DNA from: Azadirachta indica
Taxonomy: Eukaryota; Streptophyta; Magnoliopsida; Sapindales; Meliaceae
Direction of reading: 5' to 3'
Length of the DNA: 64,000 nt
Assembly: GCA_022749755.1 (NCBI GenBank)
Contig: CM040441.1
Coordinates: 10,727,475 to 10,791,474, forward strand
Shown here: piece by piece, positions 52,716 to 64,000 of the stretch
Layout: the number at the start of each line of letters is the position of its first letter
Numbering within the stretch: position 1 is the first letter of the stretch
Notes under the pieces: generated by a model
Database searches by the model: none
What the model saw: the letters and a program-made list of their open reading frames with translations, nothing else
What the model was told of the DNA's origin: nothing
Translations under genes and position numbers: made by a program

Positions 52716-53883
52716 CAAGTTGTAGCTAGTTAAAGTGGTTCATATATAAATAAAAATATCAAACCTTTTTAGTTTTAATAATTAATAAATATATAAATAC
52801 TTCAACCCATTACTTACGGGTTTCAATTTTCCTTACATTAATGAAAATACAAAAGTGGGGTAAAAATTAGTTGTCTAATCCAAAGAGTAGTACTGATGCC
52901 AATAAACTCGTGACAAAAATATCTATCAATTAACGCAATATATTATATGCACACACAAATAGAAAGTACTACAGTCTTATCTTTACTACGTACCATTACA
53001 TATATAAATAGCTGCTAGCTCATCATAATGGACTTAAAATATTATATTTATATTATACGTATGGAAATGATGTCAGTAGTGCTAGTGCACAGTAGATCGA
53101 GGACAAGTTCTGGTATTAGTTAATTATAATGTAATATAATATAATATAATATAATATATAAAATTATTTACATGAAGATGTTAATTTTTTATCTTTCAAT
53201 ATAATAAATTATTATGGTTAATTAGTAAAATAAACTGTAATTTCAACCTTTCATTTTAAGTCATGCCACATATTGATGAATTCTTGAAAGTTCCCGATAC
53301 AAAATATCAAAACTTGATCCAAGTCATTCAAATTTTACATGCATATCCATATTCTGCTAAACAATATTTATTCCACTATTTATTTTTTTATTAGACAAAG
53401 ATATTATTAACTCACATTGAGTACGCACTCTCATCTCAAGTGGTTAATTTTATTTATTTATATGTAATTTTAATTTTTACTTTTATTGTTTAAGGTTTAA
53501 TTTAATTAAAAAAAAAAACGTACGTTTGTTAGGTAAATGATCTCTTATGAAAAGAAACGATTAATTAGCTACTTACGTGCATTAATCCTACACATTATCC
53601 ACTCCGTATCCATTGGAAATTACTTTTATATTCATATTTCCTAATAATAAAATATAAAAAGCTAACATTAACTTATTTTTAGGTTATTAAACAAACTTTA
53701 GTAAAAACTAAAATGCTTAAGATGATCACCAAAACACATGCTTTGCGTGTTGAATTAATATATTACATGCATATATATTCCAGGCAAGCAATAGCATTAT
53801 ATATGAATTTTCAGAAACGAAAGACGTTTAGAATTGTATATTTCATAAAAACCAGAAGCAAGCATATATATATATATATAATC
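52101..53883. other. AT-rich spacer between ABCB pseudogenes
   Basis: AT-rich DNA with (AAAGA)n-type runs at about 52690-52718, a (TATAA)n repeat at about 53131-53158 and (TA)n at about 53863-53881. No gene or RNA recognised. Confidence 0.5.
53131..53158. repeat. (TATAA)n pentanucleotide repeat
   Basis: Five or more consecutive ATATA/TATAA units ending in TATATA. Confidence 0.85.
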
Positions 53884-56800
53884 TCACTTTGATGTAATTC
53901 TTTGTGGTTCTACCAAGGAGGCATAAATCCCATTTCTAATATTTATTAGAGTTTCATGGTTCCCTTTCTCTACTATGACTCCATTTTTAATCACTGCAAT
54001 CATGTCTGCATTCTTAATTGTGGATAGCCGATGAGCTACCACAATCGTTGTTCTATCAACCATAACTTCATCTAATGCATCCTGAACAACTCCTTCTGAT
54101 TCCATGTCAAGTGCACTCGTAGCTTCATCCAGAAGTAAAATTTTCGGACCCTTAACTATATAGCTCGAGCAATTGCCACCCGTTGTTTCTGTCCTCCCGA
54201 TAATTGCACTTCTCTTTCTCCTACTAATGTATCATATCCCTTCAATTTTTTTTCTTTTTTTTCAAAACAATCAGAACCGTAAGTATATGTAGAGTGGCAA
54301 AGAAGAAAGATAAGTAATCTTATAAAGTGATAATAAGTAGTGTTCCAACCTTTTGTAAGCTACTAATGAAGCTGTGAGCGTTTGCTAATTCTGTTGCAGC
54401 AAAAATTTCTGCTCCGGTTGCCCCTTCTTTCCCATAAGTGATATTGGCACGGATGGTATCATTGAATAACACAGGCTCCTGGCTTACAAGACCCATCTGC
54501 TGCCTTAACCACTTGAGTTGTAGCTTTTGGATGTCTATTCCATCGAGAGTAATGAGACCCGAATTTGGCTCATAAAATCTCCGTAACAATGAGATCACCG
54601 TCGACTTCCTACTTCCAATTTCGCCAACCAAAGCAATTGTCTGATACAAGAGACACAGAGCAATTATTAGCATTCAAAACAGATATCTTCATTTTTTGAG
54701 TCCCATTTCTGTCATATAATGTTACCTTCCCAGACGGAATAGTTAAGGAAAGATCATACAGTACTTTAATTTCAGGCCTTGTTAGATACCTGAAACTGAC
54801 ATGCCGAAATTGAACTTCACCCATCACATTTTCTAATCATTGCAGTATTGTCGCTAGAATCTTTTTTGGAAATCTGGTCAATAATCCCAAATACAGAAGC
54901 AGTAGAAATCTTGGCTTTACTGGCATCAGGAGCGAAGGAACTCGTTTGGGAAATACCAATAGCTGCCGTACTGAGAACAAAAAAGACCTGTAAATTAAAC
55001 AACAATTGGCCAAATTATCAGAAGTTATTAATTGATGTCTGCCCTAACAACATACTTATAATGTGTGACTTGTTTGACATAAAGATATTAAGACATAGAC
55101 TTACACGAAAAACCTCTGTGAATGTTGCCTTGGCTTGATCAACAAGTTTAGCACCCACAAAAAAGGTCACTGCATAGACAAAAAAGAAAAAGAAGAATGC
55201 TAGACCAAAACCTATCCCACTAATCATTCCTTGCCTAATTCCAGTGCGAACAGGGGTTCACATTTCTTATGATACAGCTTCATCACCTTGTCTTCAGCAG
55301 AGAAAGAAGCCACAGTTCTTATATTGCCAACTGCATCACTTGCAACCTGACTTGCCTCTTCGTACATTTTCTGCAACCATTTTAATATGTATCGAAAGAT
55401 TACGCGAATTCATAGTCCATTTATATATTAATGTAGTTTCCTGACTGAGTTTAGAGAAAACCTTAGCATTTCCACTGAATCCTTTCATGGACTTCAATTT
55501 AATATACCCGCTAATTCTCATAAGGGGAAACGAAGCAAGGATTAAAAGAAACATTTGCCAGTTCGCTCTGAAAGCAATTACCAAACCTGCAACTGTTGTT
55601 GCAGTATTTTGTACAACAAGAGCAAGTGTGTCCCCAACCAAACTTCGCACAGCCGCTGCATCTGAAGAAAGCCTGGCACCAATTGCACCACTGGAATGTT
55701 CAGCTTCATAAAACCAACCTATTTCCATATATTCTTTCTTTTCAAAGCACATTGATCTAATCCGCCTTATTAACTTGCAGCCTGCCACAGAGAAAAAGTA
55801 CATGCTTAATGGGTTTGTCAATAAAGATGCCGCACCAAGAACCACAAACATCAATGCCCAAAATTTGGAATCCCTCTTTAGTTCATCTTTTGGCTCATTG
55901 AAAGTTTTCACCGTAGCAGCAAGCAGAACCCCTAAAATTGGCACAATTATGCCACTAGAGCACCTAGCAGCAGTACCGGTATCTCTGGGCTATTAAGATA
56001 TGCCAAGCGGCTAAGTGGGACATCTGCAGGCACTGTTGCTGTCTCAAAACCTGTAGGATCGGACTGCTTGTCAGCTTCTTCGCTGATACTACTTCTGGGA
56101 GTTGCAAAAGAATGATGACCATTGTCTGAATAATTAGCAGCACTTTGTTCTGATTCTTTGCAAGTTTCTTGCAACCTTATGAGCCGGCTGTATGCTCCAT
56201 CAGGATTTTTCAGGAGCTTAGAATGTGAACCTGACAATGAAAACTGTAATACAGATTGAACAATATATATTACAGGAATATGCATCGATGCTTGTAAGCA
56301 AAATTTCACCTTTTTCAACAATCTTTCCTTGCTGAATTGTGGCAATCATGTCTGCATTCTTTACTGTACTTAAGCGATGGGATACAATGAGAGTTGTTTG
56401 GTCAATCATAACCCTGTTAAGTGCCTCTTGCACAATCCTCTCAGATTCAGCATCAAGGGCGCTAGTAGCTTCATCAAGAAGTAGGATTCTTGGATTTTTT
56501 ACAATTGCTGTAGCTATTGCAATTCTCTGCTTCTCACCTCCAGATAGCTGAATTCCATGCTCCCCAACATTTGTATCTAGTCCCTGGTCAAATGCAAGAA
56601 TAAATATTCATGCTGAAAGCTAAACTTGAAAGGATGTCACAAATAACATTTTGAATTAACAGAATGATTGAAGAATTGAAACCTGAGGAAGATTATATAC
56701 GAAGTTAGAAGCATTGGCAAGCTCAGCCGCAGCCTGTAGTTCTTCATTAGTTGCATCAGTTTTCCCATAAGCTATATTATCTCTAATGCTTGAAGTAAAC

Positions 56801-58619
56801 AATACAGGCTCCTGGCTGACAAGACCTATTTTCTCTCTAATCCATTTTAGTTGAAATTCTTTGAGATTGACACCATCTATCAGAATTTCGCCATGCTGTC
56901 GATCATAAAATCTTTCTATCAAACTGATCACTGTTGATTTTCCACTTCCACTCTGCCCAACCAGAGCAGCAGTTGAACCACCAGGTATTACAAGAGAGAA
57001 TCCATTTAAAATTTTCTCATCTGGTCTTGCTGGAAAAGTGAAATTAACATTGTTTAATTCAATGTCACCGTGAAGATCGTCCAATTTCTGTCCCCTGACT
57101 TCGTAAGCATCAATCTCAGGCTTCCTGTAGATTGCGTCAAACATTTTAAATGCTGCAGCTTGTCCAGCAGGAAATGCACTCAAACATGGCGATGCCTGAC
57201 CCAAAGACCTTGAAGAATTCCAAATAAAATGTTAAAAATCTCCATACATTTCCTCAAACAAACACAAAAATAGTAAATTATATTGGCATAACGTACATAG
57301 AACCAATCAACACACCAAAGATCACAATGATAACATCCCCTCCTGTGTATCCTTTTTCAAGAATCATTATTGCACCAAACCATACTGCAAATCCATGGCC
57401 ACTGAATAAAATAAATGTCAGTGTACCAAGACCTAATCCAGCATCTAAACCTTCTTGCATGCCAGACTGGTATGCTTGAATTAAAGATCCGTTGTAGTTA
57501 GAAATAGCTTGCTGCGCTTCGGTAAAGGATGCTAGCTACATGAATAGTAAGCTTTATTTTAATAATTCGATTTCATGGAAGAAGCCAAAAGTTTGCACTA
57601 TGCCAATGTTGCTTACAGTTCTAATTGAACCAATTGTCTGCTCTACAATAGTTGCTGCAAGTGAATAGGCGGTTCGTTTTTGTGAAGCAAGCTTGCCTAT
57701 AAGCTTAATCATGACAGCACCAGAAATGACAAGAGGTGGAATTAGACATAACATTACAACCGTGAGAAGCCACCCCTTGAAAATAGCTATAAGAAAACCT
57801 CCAACAAATGAAGCTACCAGCTGTATGAACTTTCCAACCTGCAACAAATAAATCGAAAAAGAAAAGAAAATCTTCAAATTCACGTAGGCACCTTAATTTT
57901 TTGCTTTGTATGGTATCAACTATTACCTTTTCGCCTATAACATCTTGAATAAGAACAGTATCACCTGACATTCTCCCGACAACTTCTAGCACTGATTTCC
58001 TTATCAAAGAATCCAATATCTTGTCGCAATATTGTTTCCAAGTATAGACTTCTTATTCTTGCCGCCTGTCTTTCCCCTGTGACCATCCAGCAAGCCACCT
58101 CTAGGAAATACCAAGTTTGCAATGTTATTACAGAACTGAATTTCAATAGATAGAGGTTATTTAATGCATAATATACTCACGAAAACAGGATGCTACAGTG
58201 GACCCCAAAACCAAGTAGACAAACTTCAGTGACAGCTGAAGATAAAATTGACAAAAAGTTAAAAACTTTTCCTGTGAAATAAGCTAAAGAAAGGAGAGGA
58301 TTTTAGGCTAGTACCAGCAGGATACCTTAAAAACTCCATGTACCACAGCCGTTGTGCTTGCATTTTTTCCAGTGGAATCAATTAAGTCTCCAAAAACTAC
58401 AGCCATAAGTGGCATGCAGAATCCATTTCCAATATCAGCAATTGTGCCAAGAAACATTAAAACAGAATCTACGGGATCAGCGAAGGAAAACAACTGTTCA
58501 TATGGTATTATATAAGGCCCTTGCTCTTTCTCAATTTCCTCATCTGAAAAGTACAAGTCGCTAGACATTGCAGAACTGTCATAAGTCTGTACTGCAGGTA
58601 ATTTTCGTGTTGACGCCAA
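53884..58619 (-). pseudogene. ABCB type B' pseudogene, near full length
   Basis: All twelve exons of the type B structure are present: exon 1 58619-58326 (MASTRKLPAVQTYDSS..), exon 2 about 58236-58182, exon 3 about 58102-57927, exon 4 about 57839-57618, exon 5 about 57535-57297, exon 6 about 57207-56682, exon 7 about 56583-56312, exon 8 about 56232-55463, exon 9 about 55372-55109, exon 10 about 54989-54726, exon 11 about 54640-54350, exon 12 about 54241-53884. Lesions: exon 3 frameshift near 57987 (two bases short after EIS), exon 8 frameshift near 55960, exon 9 frameshift near 55255 after KCE, exon 10 frameshift near 54835, and a two-base insertion near 54160 giving a stop after AIARAI in NBD2. 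NBD2 Walker A reads [12 protein letters not shown]1 (exons 6-7) is intact. At least five lesions argue against assembly error alone. Confidence 0.88.
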
Positions 58620-59382
58620 AACATGTTGTGTTTACATGTCCAGCCAAGCAGTCGCTGCAGCTCATGTCGCCAATTGCTACGTATACTTGTTTTCCTGTAG
58701 AGTGTACTATATATATACATATATATATACATATATATCATTCAGAATCCTGTAACTCTTGGATCATTACTGCAGCATAACAAATTAAACATAACATGGT
58801 ATGCCGAGCAAGCTTAATTAAAATGAGATCATATAAAAGATGTAAGCAGATAAAACAAAAAGGGAAGATCAAAACCGAGACTTACTATTCGAATCAATTA
58901 ATACATTCCCACATAGGGAAGAAGATGCTAGCTATATATATCTACATACATATCAGATTACAGGGAAGTGAAGTATTTGCAATTTCACGCACAAGTTGAT
59001 ATATCCTATGTTATTCTTGTTCAAGTATAATTAATTAAACTAATAAAAATATATAGTACTGTTTTGTTTGATGCAAAAATATAAAGTATATACATATATT
59101 TGCTGGTATTCTGTTGTGAAAGTATTGGTTTCTAAACCTCGAAGTTGAAGCTACAGGCAGCAAAAGTTGCATGTTCCAAAACACTTTTGAGTCTAAAACC
59201 AATTAATCAGAATCTATATGAATAATCGTGGCCTATGTTGGATATAATATTCATAAGATGATTTTGCAGTATTTTCATCAATATCTTATCATACATAATC
59301 TTACAATAACAAGGCAAAAAGAAGTTGCCTAGTCTTATCTTTGTCTTGCATTATGCCACTTAATTAATTTAAGAGTTATTTA
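58620..59382. other. 5' flank of the ABCB type B' pseudogene
   Basis: Former 5'UTR and promoter region with short TA tracts near 58708-58740 and 58930-58950. No gene seen. Confidence 0.45.
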
Positions 59383-60401
59383 GGGCTCGTTTGTTTTGTG
59401 ATTCAAAAACTATTTTCAAAAATTTGGATGTGGCTTAAAAATTTGAGTTGTATTTCTAATATTTGTAATATTTGAAAATATGTTTTAAAAACAGTTTTTA
59501 AATCTTAAAAAATTCGAAAACACATTTGATATAATATATCAAAATAATAAAAAATAAGAATATTTATTTGATTAAAATTATTTTTAAGTTTGATATTAAA
59601 ATTTTAGTAATATTGAATAAAATTGATTACTTCAAAATAGTTTTTCAATATATTTATATAAGGTGATATATTAAAAATTAATTAAAAACTTACTTCTTAA
59701 TTTCATTATGATCAAATTGTACAAAATACAATATGCAATGGACACACATCTACTTCTTTTATGTTGATAATTTGTCATTTATTTAAAAATAAGAAATTTA
59801 ATTTTAATCACTCTAAATATTGGAGAAAACTAATAATATTATTATGCTATATCCAGCAATCATTTTTTTTATTATTATTATTTAACTTGAAATTTTCAAA
59901 GACGTATCTTATAATTACTTTACGAACTCCTAAAAATAGAAACACATTTTCTTGAATGTAAAAATGTAATATATAACAAAATATTGATTAAAATATATTT
60001 ATATATATATTTCATAAAAATTAAAAATAAATAAAAAATTTGAGAACATATGAATATAGTTATTTCTCTAGATATGATATAAAGAACTTATAAATAAAAT
60101 AGTTAATTTTTAAAATTTAGATCATATAAAAAAATACAAGTAAAAGAATTTTAAATGTCAAAAACATAATTAAAAAAAGAAAAATAGTATTTGAATTTGA
60201 TTCGAATACAGTAAAAAGAAAAAGAAAAAATGACTTTTAATCTTTTTTTAATTTTATACTAAGTTTTCGAAATTTATCCAACAACTATTTTTAGATTAAA
60301 TTTAACTAATTTTAGGCAAACACATTTTTTGAGAATTCATTGTATTTTTTTTTTTTTAAAAAAATACAAAATTGTATTGAAATGCTGTATCAAATTGGCC
60401 C
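59383..60401. mobile_element. Tourist/Harbinger-like non-autonomous element
   Basis: The left end GGGCTCGTTTGTTTTGTGATTC and the right end GAAATGCTGTATCAAATTGGCCC are imperfect terminal inverted repeats (GGGC..TTTG). Both ends abut TTA (59380-59382 and 60402-60404), the 3-bp target duplication of PIF/Harbinger elements. The interior is about 1 kb of AT-rich DNA without coding capacity. The TIR match beyond the first 11 bp is weak, so the class is tentative. Confidence 0.6.
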
Positions 60402-60846
60402 TTAATTCCATGGTCCCAACCTTCTAACTCGGTCAAGGTGGTTCAAATCTCAAACTTCCAACAGAGTTTGCTGTTTGTTAAGTGATAGATGCTTCATATT
60501 ACAGTACCATATCATTCTTATCCAAAATTCAAGATCAAACCCTATCTTCTTATTTATTTTATGGGGATTATATTGTTATATACATAATCGTTAGCAGCAG
60601 CACCCGCTGTGATGTCATGTGATACACAATGACCTAGTATTAAACATTTAAGCCTAGGATTCATTTAGTAACATTTTACTCAACAGTATGTGTTAGTCCA
60701 CAAGTGCCCCATGGGCCTTCATTTATTTTTGGACAAAAGTTGGGGCCATGCCCTAGTATTCTTCAGCTGCAGCTTCAACCTACGCAGACGCAAAGAAAAG
60801 GTACTAATAATAAATAAAATAAGGCAATTACCAATTTCAAAGAATA

Positions 60847-60886
<40 letters not shown>

Positions 60887-60946
60887 TAATAATAAAAAAA
60901 TGAAAAATTGATTGACGGTATCAACTATTAATTATAAAATTCATAA
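60402..60946. other. Spacer with (AAT)n microsatellite
   Basis: Contains an (AAT)n repeat at about 60849-60893. Otherwise unremarkable AT-rich DNA with no gene seen. Confidence 0.5.
60849..60893. repeat. (AAT)n microsatellite
   Basis: About 14 AAT units with one interruption (AATAAATAAT). Confidence 0.95.
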
Positions 60947-61613
60947 GGGGTTTTCCACATACCTCCCTGAGGTTTGTCGAAAATCCAACTTGCAGAAACA
61001 ATTGGGGAAAAAGCCATATACCTCCCCTACGGTGTTTGTCCTCAACGGTTGTTGGTGCAATGTCCAAAATGCCATGCCATTTTAATTTTCAAAGTCAAAA
61101 AAGAATAAAATATTGAAACTTGAGACCATGAAATTGGTAATGCAGACATGTTAGATTTTTCCAAGCAAAAGGATTAATCAAAAATTTTGAAAAAGGCATA
61201 TATACCCTTACAGAAATAATCATATTACCATTCATATGGATGCAAAAGAAATAAGAAAATATAGCCGCTGTATTCCGACAGCTATATGTTCTTAAACCTA
61301 AAATATTTAAAAAGGGTATCATGTTGATCCAACTCAACAAATTTTCAATTTGAAATTTCTTCCCCTTCAACCTCTTTACACCCCAACATGCAAGCAAGTA
61401 GGAAAACCAAACACATAAAGCATATATAGGTCCAATAATCATTTGTGAGTAGGTGAGGCATTCCAAAATTTAACTTGTTACTTTAGAAATTATAGAAACC
61501 AGAACCATAATTTGCCTACAGTTCTTCAATATCACTCTCAACAATTCAGAGACTTTCCCAACTATCTAGCACACATCACATGATCAAGAACATTGTTTCA
61601 CATAGATTTAAAA

Positions 61614-62072
61614 ATGTCTTCCAGTAATTATAACTCAGGAAGACATTCAAGTGAACAGAAATTAAAGCAATGGAGGAGATGCATCAATGGAAATTTGATC
61701 AAGTTTGAAAATAAATATTGCCTTTGCAATAAAAAAGCTGCAGTCAGAATTTCTGAGTCAGAAGAAAATCCTAATAAACTTTACTATTGTTGTAGATATG
61801 ATGTATGCAAAGACTTCAGATTCTGGTATCCAACTGAAGCTGATTTTGAAGGAGGTTTATGGCTTGATCATGTGGGAAGGCATGAAGATGAATGCAAGTC
61901 AGTGGTACACACAGTTGAGGAACTCCAACACCAAGTCAATAAGATGGCTAAATTGTTGGAAACAAGAGTGTGCATGTGTGAATGTGTGAGAGTATCCAAA
62001 GTATTTGTCTTCATGAACTTGCTAATGCGTATGTTGTCATGCTATATATTGATGGTGAATGCTCTGAAATAA
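61614..62072 (+). CDS. GRF-type zinc-finger protein, 152 aa
   Basis: Single open frame from ATG 61614 (MSSSNYNSGRHSSEQ) to a stop at 62070. The in-frame upstream codon at 61593 is TTG. Residues about 30-72 fit a GRF zinc finger: CLCNKKAAVRIS..NPNKLYYCC..CKDFRFWYP, with the paired cysteines, N-P-x-x-x-Y-Y and the F-x-W. A short coiled-coil-like helix follows (VEELQHQVNKMAKLLE). The last 40 residues are hydrophobic and low-quality, so the true end may be a splice donor after about residue 120. GRF proteins bind single-stranded or structured nucleic acids. Plant genomes carry many short GRF genes, often inside or next to MULEs. It is convergent with the transposase remnant. Expression unknown. 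Confidence 0.65.
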   Translation: MSSSNYNSGRHSSEQKLKQWRRCINGNLIKFENKYCLCNKKAAVRISESEENPNKLYYCCRYDVCKDFRFWYPTEADFEGGLWLDHVGRHEDECKSVVHTVEELQHQVNKMAKLLETRVCMCECVRVSKVFVFMNLLMRMLSCYILMVNALK

Positions 62073-62939
62073 GAATGCCATGTATACTAAAGCATAGTTT
62101 TGGCAAGTAAGGTTGAGACAATGCCAAGCAAACAATGTTTTCATGCAATGGTAAGTATTTAATCTATTATGGCAAGCAAACAACATTTTCCTACAATGCC
62201 AAATATATAATGTATTGTAGTTATAAAAAGAAACACGACATCTGAGCAAGTATATATCAAAACAATTCAGTAATTGTATGTCTGTTCAACCATAAAATAG
62301 CATAATATCAAGACATTTAATATATGTCCAACATCAAGACTCATAATGTTTACCAACATAAACATGATAGTCGATGCCTAGCAAACTAATGTATTCAGCA
62401 CAAAATATCAGTCCTTTAACACCTTGGCATCAAGATAAAATCAGTTAATAATACCAACACAAAGTGGTAGAATATCAGTAAAGTTTCATTCGTTCAAGAA
62501 TCAATATAAGGCAATATATATCCAACATTTTGTTAGCTCATCGACTTCAAAAAATAGTTAAAGCAAATTACATGGGCAAATGTACCATATAAACAAACTA
62601 TCAGGTAGCCAAGTGTTAGTTTTCTTGAACAAACCTTGAAGAGTAAAAAATAATCAAAAGAGTGAATCATTTGAAAAATAGTAGATGATAGACCATTTGT
62701 CACTCCATTAGCAATAGATGAAATGCCATCTAATTTTTCCCAAAAAAATCCCACAAGTGAGTGTCTATTACACCCTTATTGAGCTTGCTGAATTTCCAAA
62801 ATAAAAAGTTGAACATCAAGGTAGGCTATGTAGCCCTGCAAACATAAAGGAAAACACAACCATAAATCAATAAAACTAGCCTACTGAATAAGGCAGTAAG
62901 TTAAACGTATTGTAAATGCAAATATTTTATGCAGAAAAC
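62073..62939. other. Region between GRF ORF and transposase 3' exons
   Basis: No clear gene. A possible last minus-strand exon, GYIAYLDVQLFILEIQQAQ then stop, lies near 62775-62834 after a TTTGCAG acceptor, but its phase with the next exon is unresolved. Short repeats of a GCCAAGCAAACAA-like phrase occur near 62121, 62171 and 62378. Confidence 0.35.
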
Positions 62940-64000
62940 TTGTGCCGCTGTTAGTTTGACTAGTAGATTCTATGCTTGACCCACTTGCACCAACAGAACC
63001 TACATCATATGATTCCTGCAATAAAGAGTGTTATGTAAGTTTCATTTTATTTTTATTATAATATGCTAATAAACTAAAAAATAAAAGCAAATACTATCAT
63101 ATATAATAATACAACCTGAGGCACTTGCTTTTTGGTTCGAACCCTATTTTCTTTCACTTTCCCACATGATCTCCTGTTATGCCCCCATTCATTGCAGCAT
63201 CTACATCTTACAAAGCATCTCCTCTTTATCTGTTTCTCCGTACCAACCTCTCTTTTTCTGCTTTTCTTAGGTTTGCCAATTGACTGCTTAACCTCAGGTG
63301 GATTACGCTCATTAGTTAATATCAATGGCCACCTAAACTCAGTTGGAATGGGAGTGATCTAAGGCTTATAAGTCATTAGGTATGAATCCCTTAATAGATA
63401 ATAAAGCACATAGTTCTCTATTTTACCTCTTATAACATTGATATGCTTAATGGCATGCACACATAGTAAACTCGAAACTTGCCAATCACCACAATCACAC
63501 TATTTTGATGCTAAGTCAACCACATAGCCTTCTATATTATCTACTAACACTTTGTACAAATAACCACTCCCAAACACTACGTTCATATCCCTGCCCAATT
63601 TTCTCATCCTTACTATTCTCTTTTTAACTATAGGTCGTATAATGTCATCCCACTTTCTTACTTGCTGATACTTGTGATATCATCATAATTAGCAGACAAA
63701 TTCAATCAAAAAATGCAAAATACAATCAAAATGGACAAATTTCATAACTGACCTGTCATGTATCATATTCATCATTTTCCTTCTTATTTCCTCACACATA
63801 ATCAACACCGACAAGCTCCTAAACTGATTGATCCAGCTATTAAAACTTTCAGCTATGTTATTTGTTACATGAGCTGATTTTATCCCATGGCTGAACTGAT
63901 GCTTGCACCAATTTCAAAGCAGGATTTTCATTAACCGTGTATGTGCTTCTTCACTAATTTTCTTTATATCTTCCATATTCTTGTTGAATTCAGCTTTCCT
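62940..64000 (-). pseudogene. MuDR-type (MULE) transposase, C-terminal part, broken
   Basis: Read right to left. NWCKHQFSHGIKSAHVTNN IAESFNSWI then LIMCEEIRRKMMN (about 63930-63754) is the conserved MULE transposase stretch before the SWIM finger. After an intron-like gap comes VRKWDDIIRPIVKKRIVRM..DMNVVFGSGYLYKVL. The SWIM zinc finger follows (CDCGDWQVSSLLCVHAIKHI, C-x-C...C-x-H, near 63500-63440). Next are YLLRDSYLMTYKP, NPPEVKQSIGKPKKSRKRE and a CCHC knuckle CRCCNEWGHNRRSC (about 63220-63175). A probable 3' exon ESYDVGSVGASGSSIE lies at about 63016-62940. Three in-frame stops (near 63929, 63509 and 63361) break it. The N-terminus and the catalytic DDE core lie mostly beyond the window. Normally it would cut and insert Mutator-like DNA. 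Confidence 0.85.

Larger units (their letters stand above)
60947..64000. mobile_element. Probable Mutator-like element (MULE), left end and interior
   Basis: Inferred element covering a GRF zinc-finger ORF and a MuDR-type transposase remnant, running off the right edge. A possible terminal sequence starts near 60947 (AGGGGTTTTCCACATACCTCCCTGAGGTTTGTC) and is followed by a diverged second copy near 61003 (AAAAAGCCATATACCTCCCCTACGGTGTTTGTC). Such purine/pyrimidine-skewed motifs are common at MULE ends. The other end is outside the window, so the TIR and the target duplication cannot be confirmed. Confidence 0.5.

Noticed and set aside
61095..61466. 123-codon minus-strand open frame
   Set aside because: Hydrophobic, AT-driven translation with no domain and no splice support; treated as chance.
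63135..63150. GGTTCGAACC, resembling a tRNA T-arm
   Set aside because: It is a palindrome inside the transposase reading (VRTKKQ) and no acceptor, D or anticodon arms surround it.

Overview
This is nuclear DNA from a flowering plant, almost certainly a eudicot. The genes are intron-rich with GT-AG introns. The spacers are very AT-rich, and the families present are plant families: a phytepsin-type aspartic protease, DGAT3, a CHUP1/IPGA1-like protein, an F-box/FBD protein, and ABCB transporters with plant-type exon structure. From memory, the block CHR18 - DGAT3 - CHUP1-like matches the order around Arabidopsis At1g48310 - At1g48300 - At1g48280. That supports a eudicot, but I cannot name the species.

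Left part (1-24 kb): the 5' end of an aspartic protease gene (minus strand) runs off the left edge. It is followed by an AT-rich spacer carrying two long foldback (MITE-like) elements. Then come a complete 24-exon SMARCAL1/CHR18-type annealing-helicase gene (plus), a convergent two-exon DGAT3 gene (minus), a seven-exon CHUP1/IPGA1-like gene (minus), a 4.3-kb gene-poor stretch with microsatellites and a G-quadruplex-type repeat, and a three-exon F-box/LRR/FBD gene (minus).

Middle (24.4-28.6 kb): a third small foldback element, then a Ty1/copia LTR retrotransposon. The retrotransposon has both LTRs, a primer-binding site, a polypurine tract and a 5-bp target-site duplication (GTTGG). Its gag-protease-integrase region is decayed and the reverse transcriptase/RNase H region is absent.

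Right part (28.7-58.7 kb): five ABCB (P-glycoprotein/MDR) transporter units in tandem, all on the minus strand. They fall into two types in the order A, B, A', A'', B' from left to right. The two leftmost (A, 1298 aa; B, 1239 aa) are complete 12-exon genes with two intact ABC cassettes. The other three are pseudogenes at different stages of decay. The intact pair would be plasma-membrane exporters or importers of small organic molecules (auxin-like or alkaloid-like substrates are known in this clade); the substrate cannot be read from sequence.

Right edge (59-64 kb): a Tourist/Harbinger-like non-autonomous element, then what looks like the end of a Mutator-like element (MULE). It holds a small open GRF zinc-finger gene (plus) and a broken MuDR-type transposase (minus) with SWIM and CCHC zinc fingers, which continues past the window.

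No rRNA, tRNA or CRISPR was found. The most informative signals are the ABCB birth-and-death cluster, the foldback elements, a hairpin inside a CHUP1-like intron, a GC-AG intron at the helicase Walker A exon, and a possible PCNA-binding tail on the helicase.
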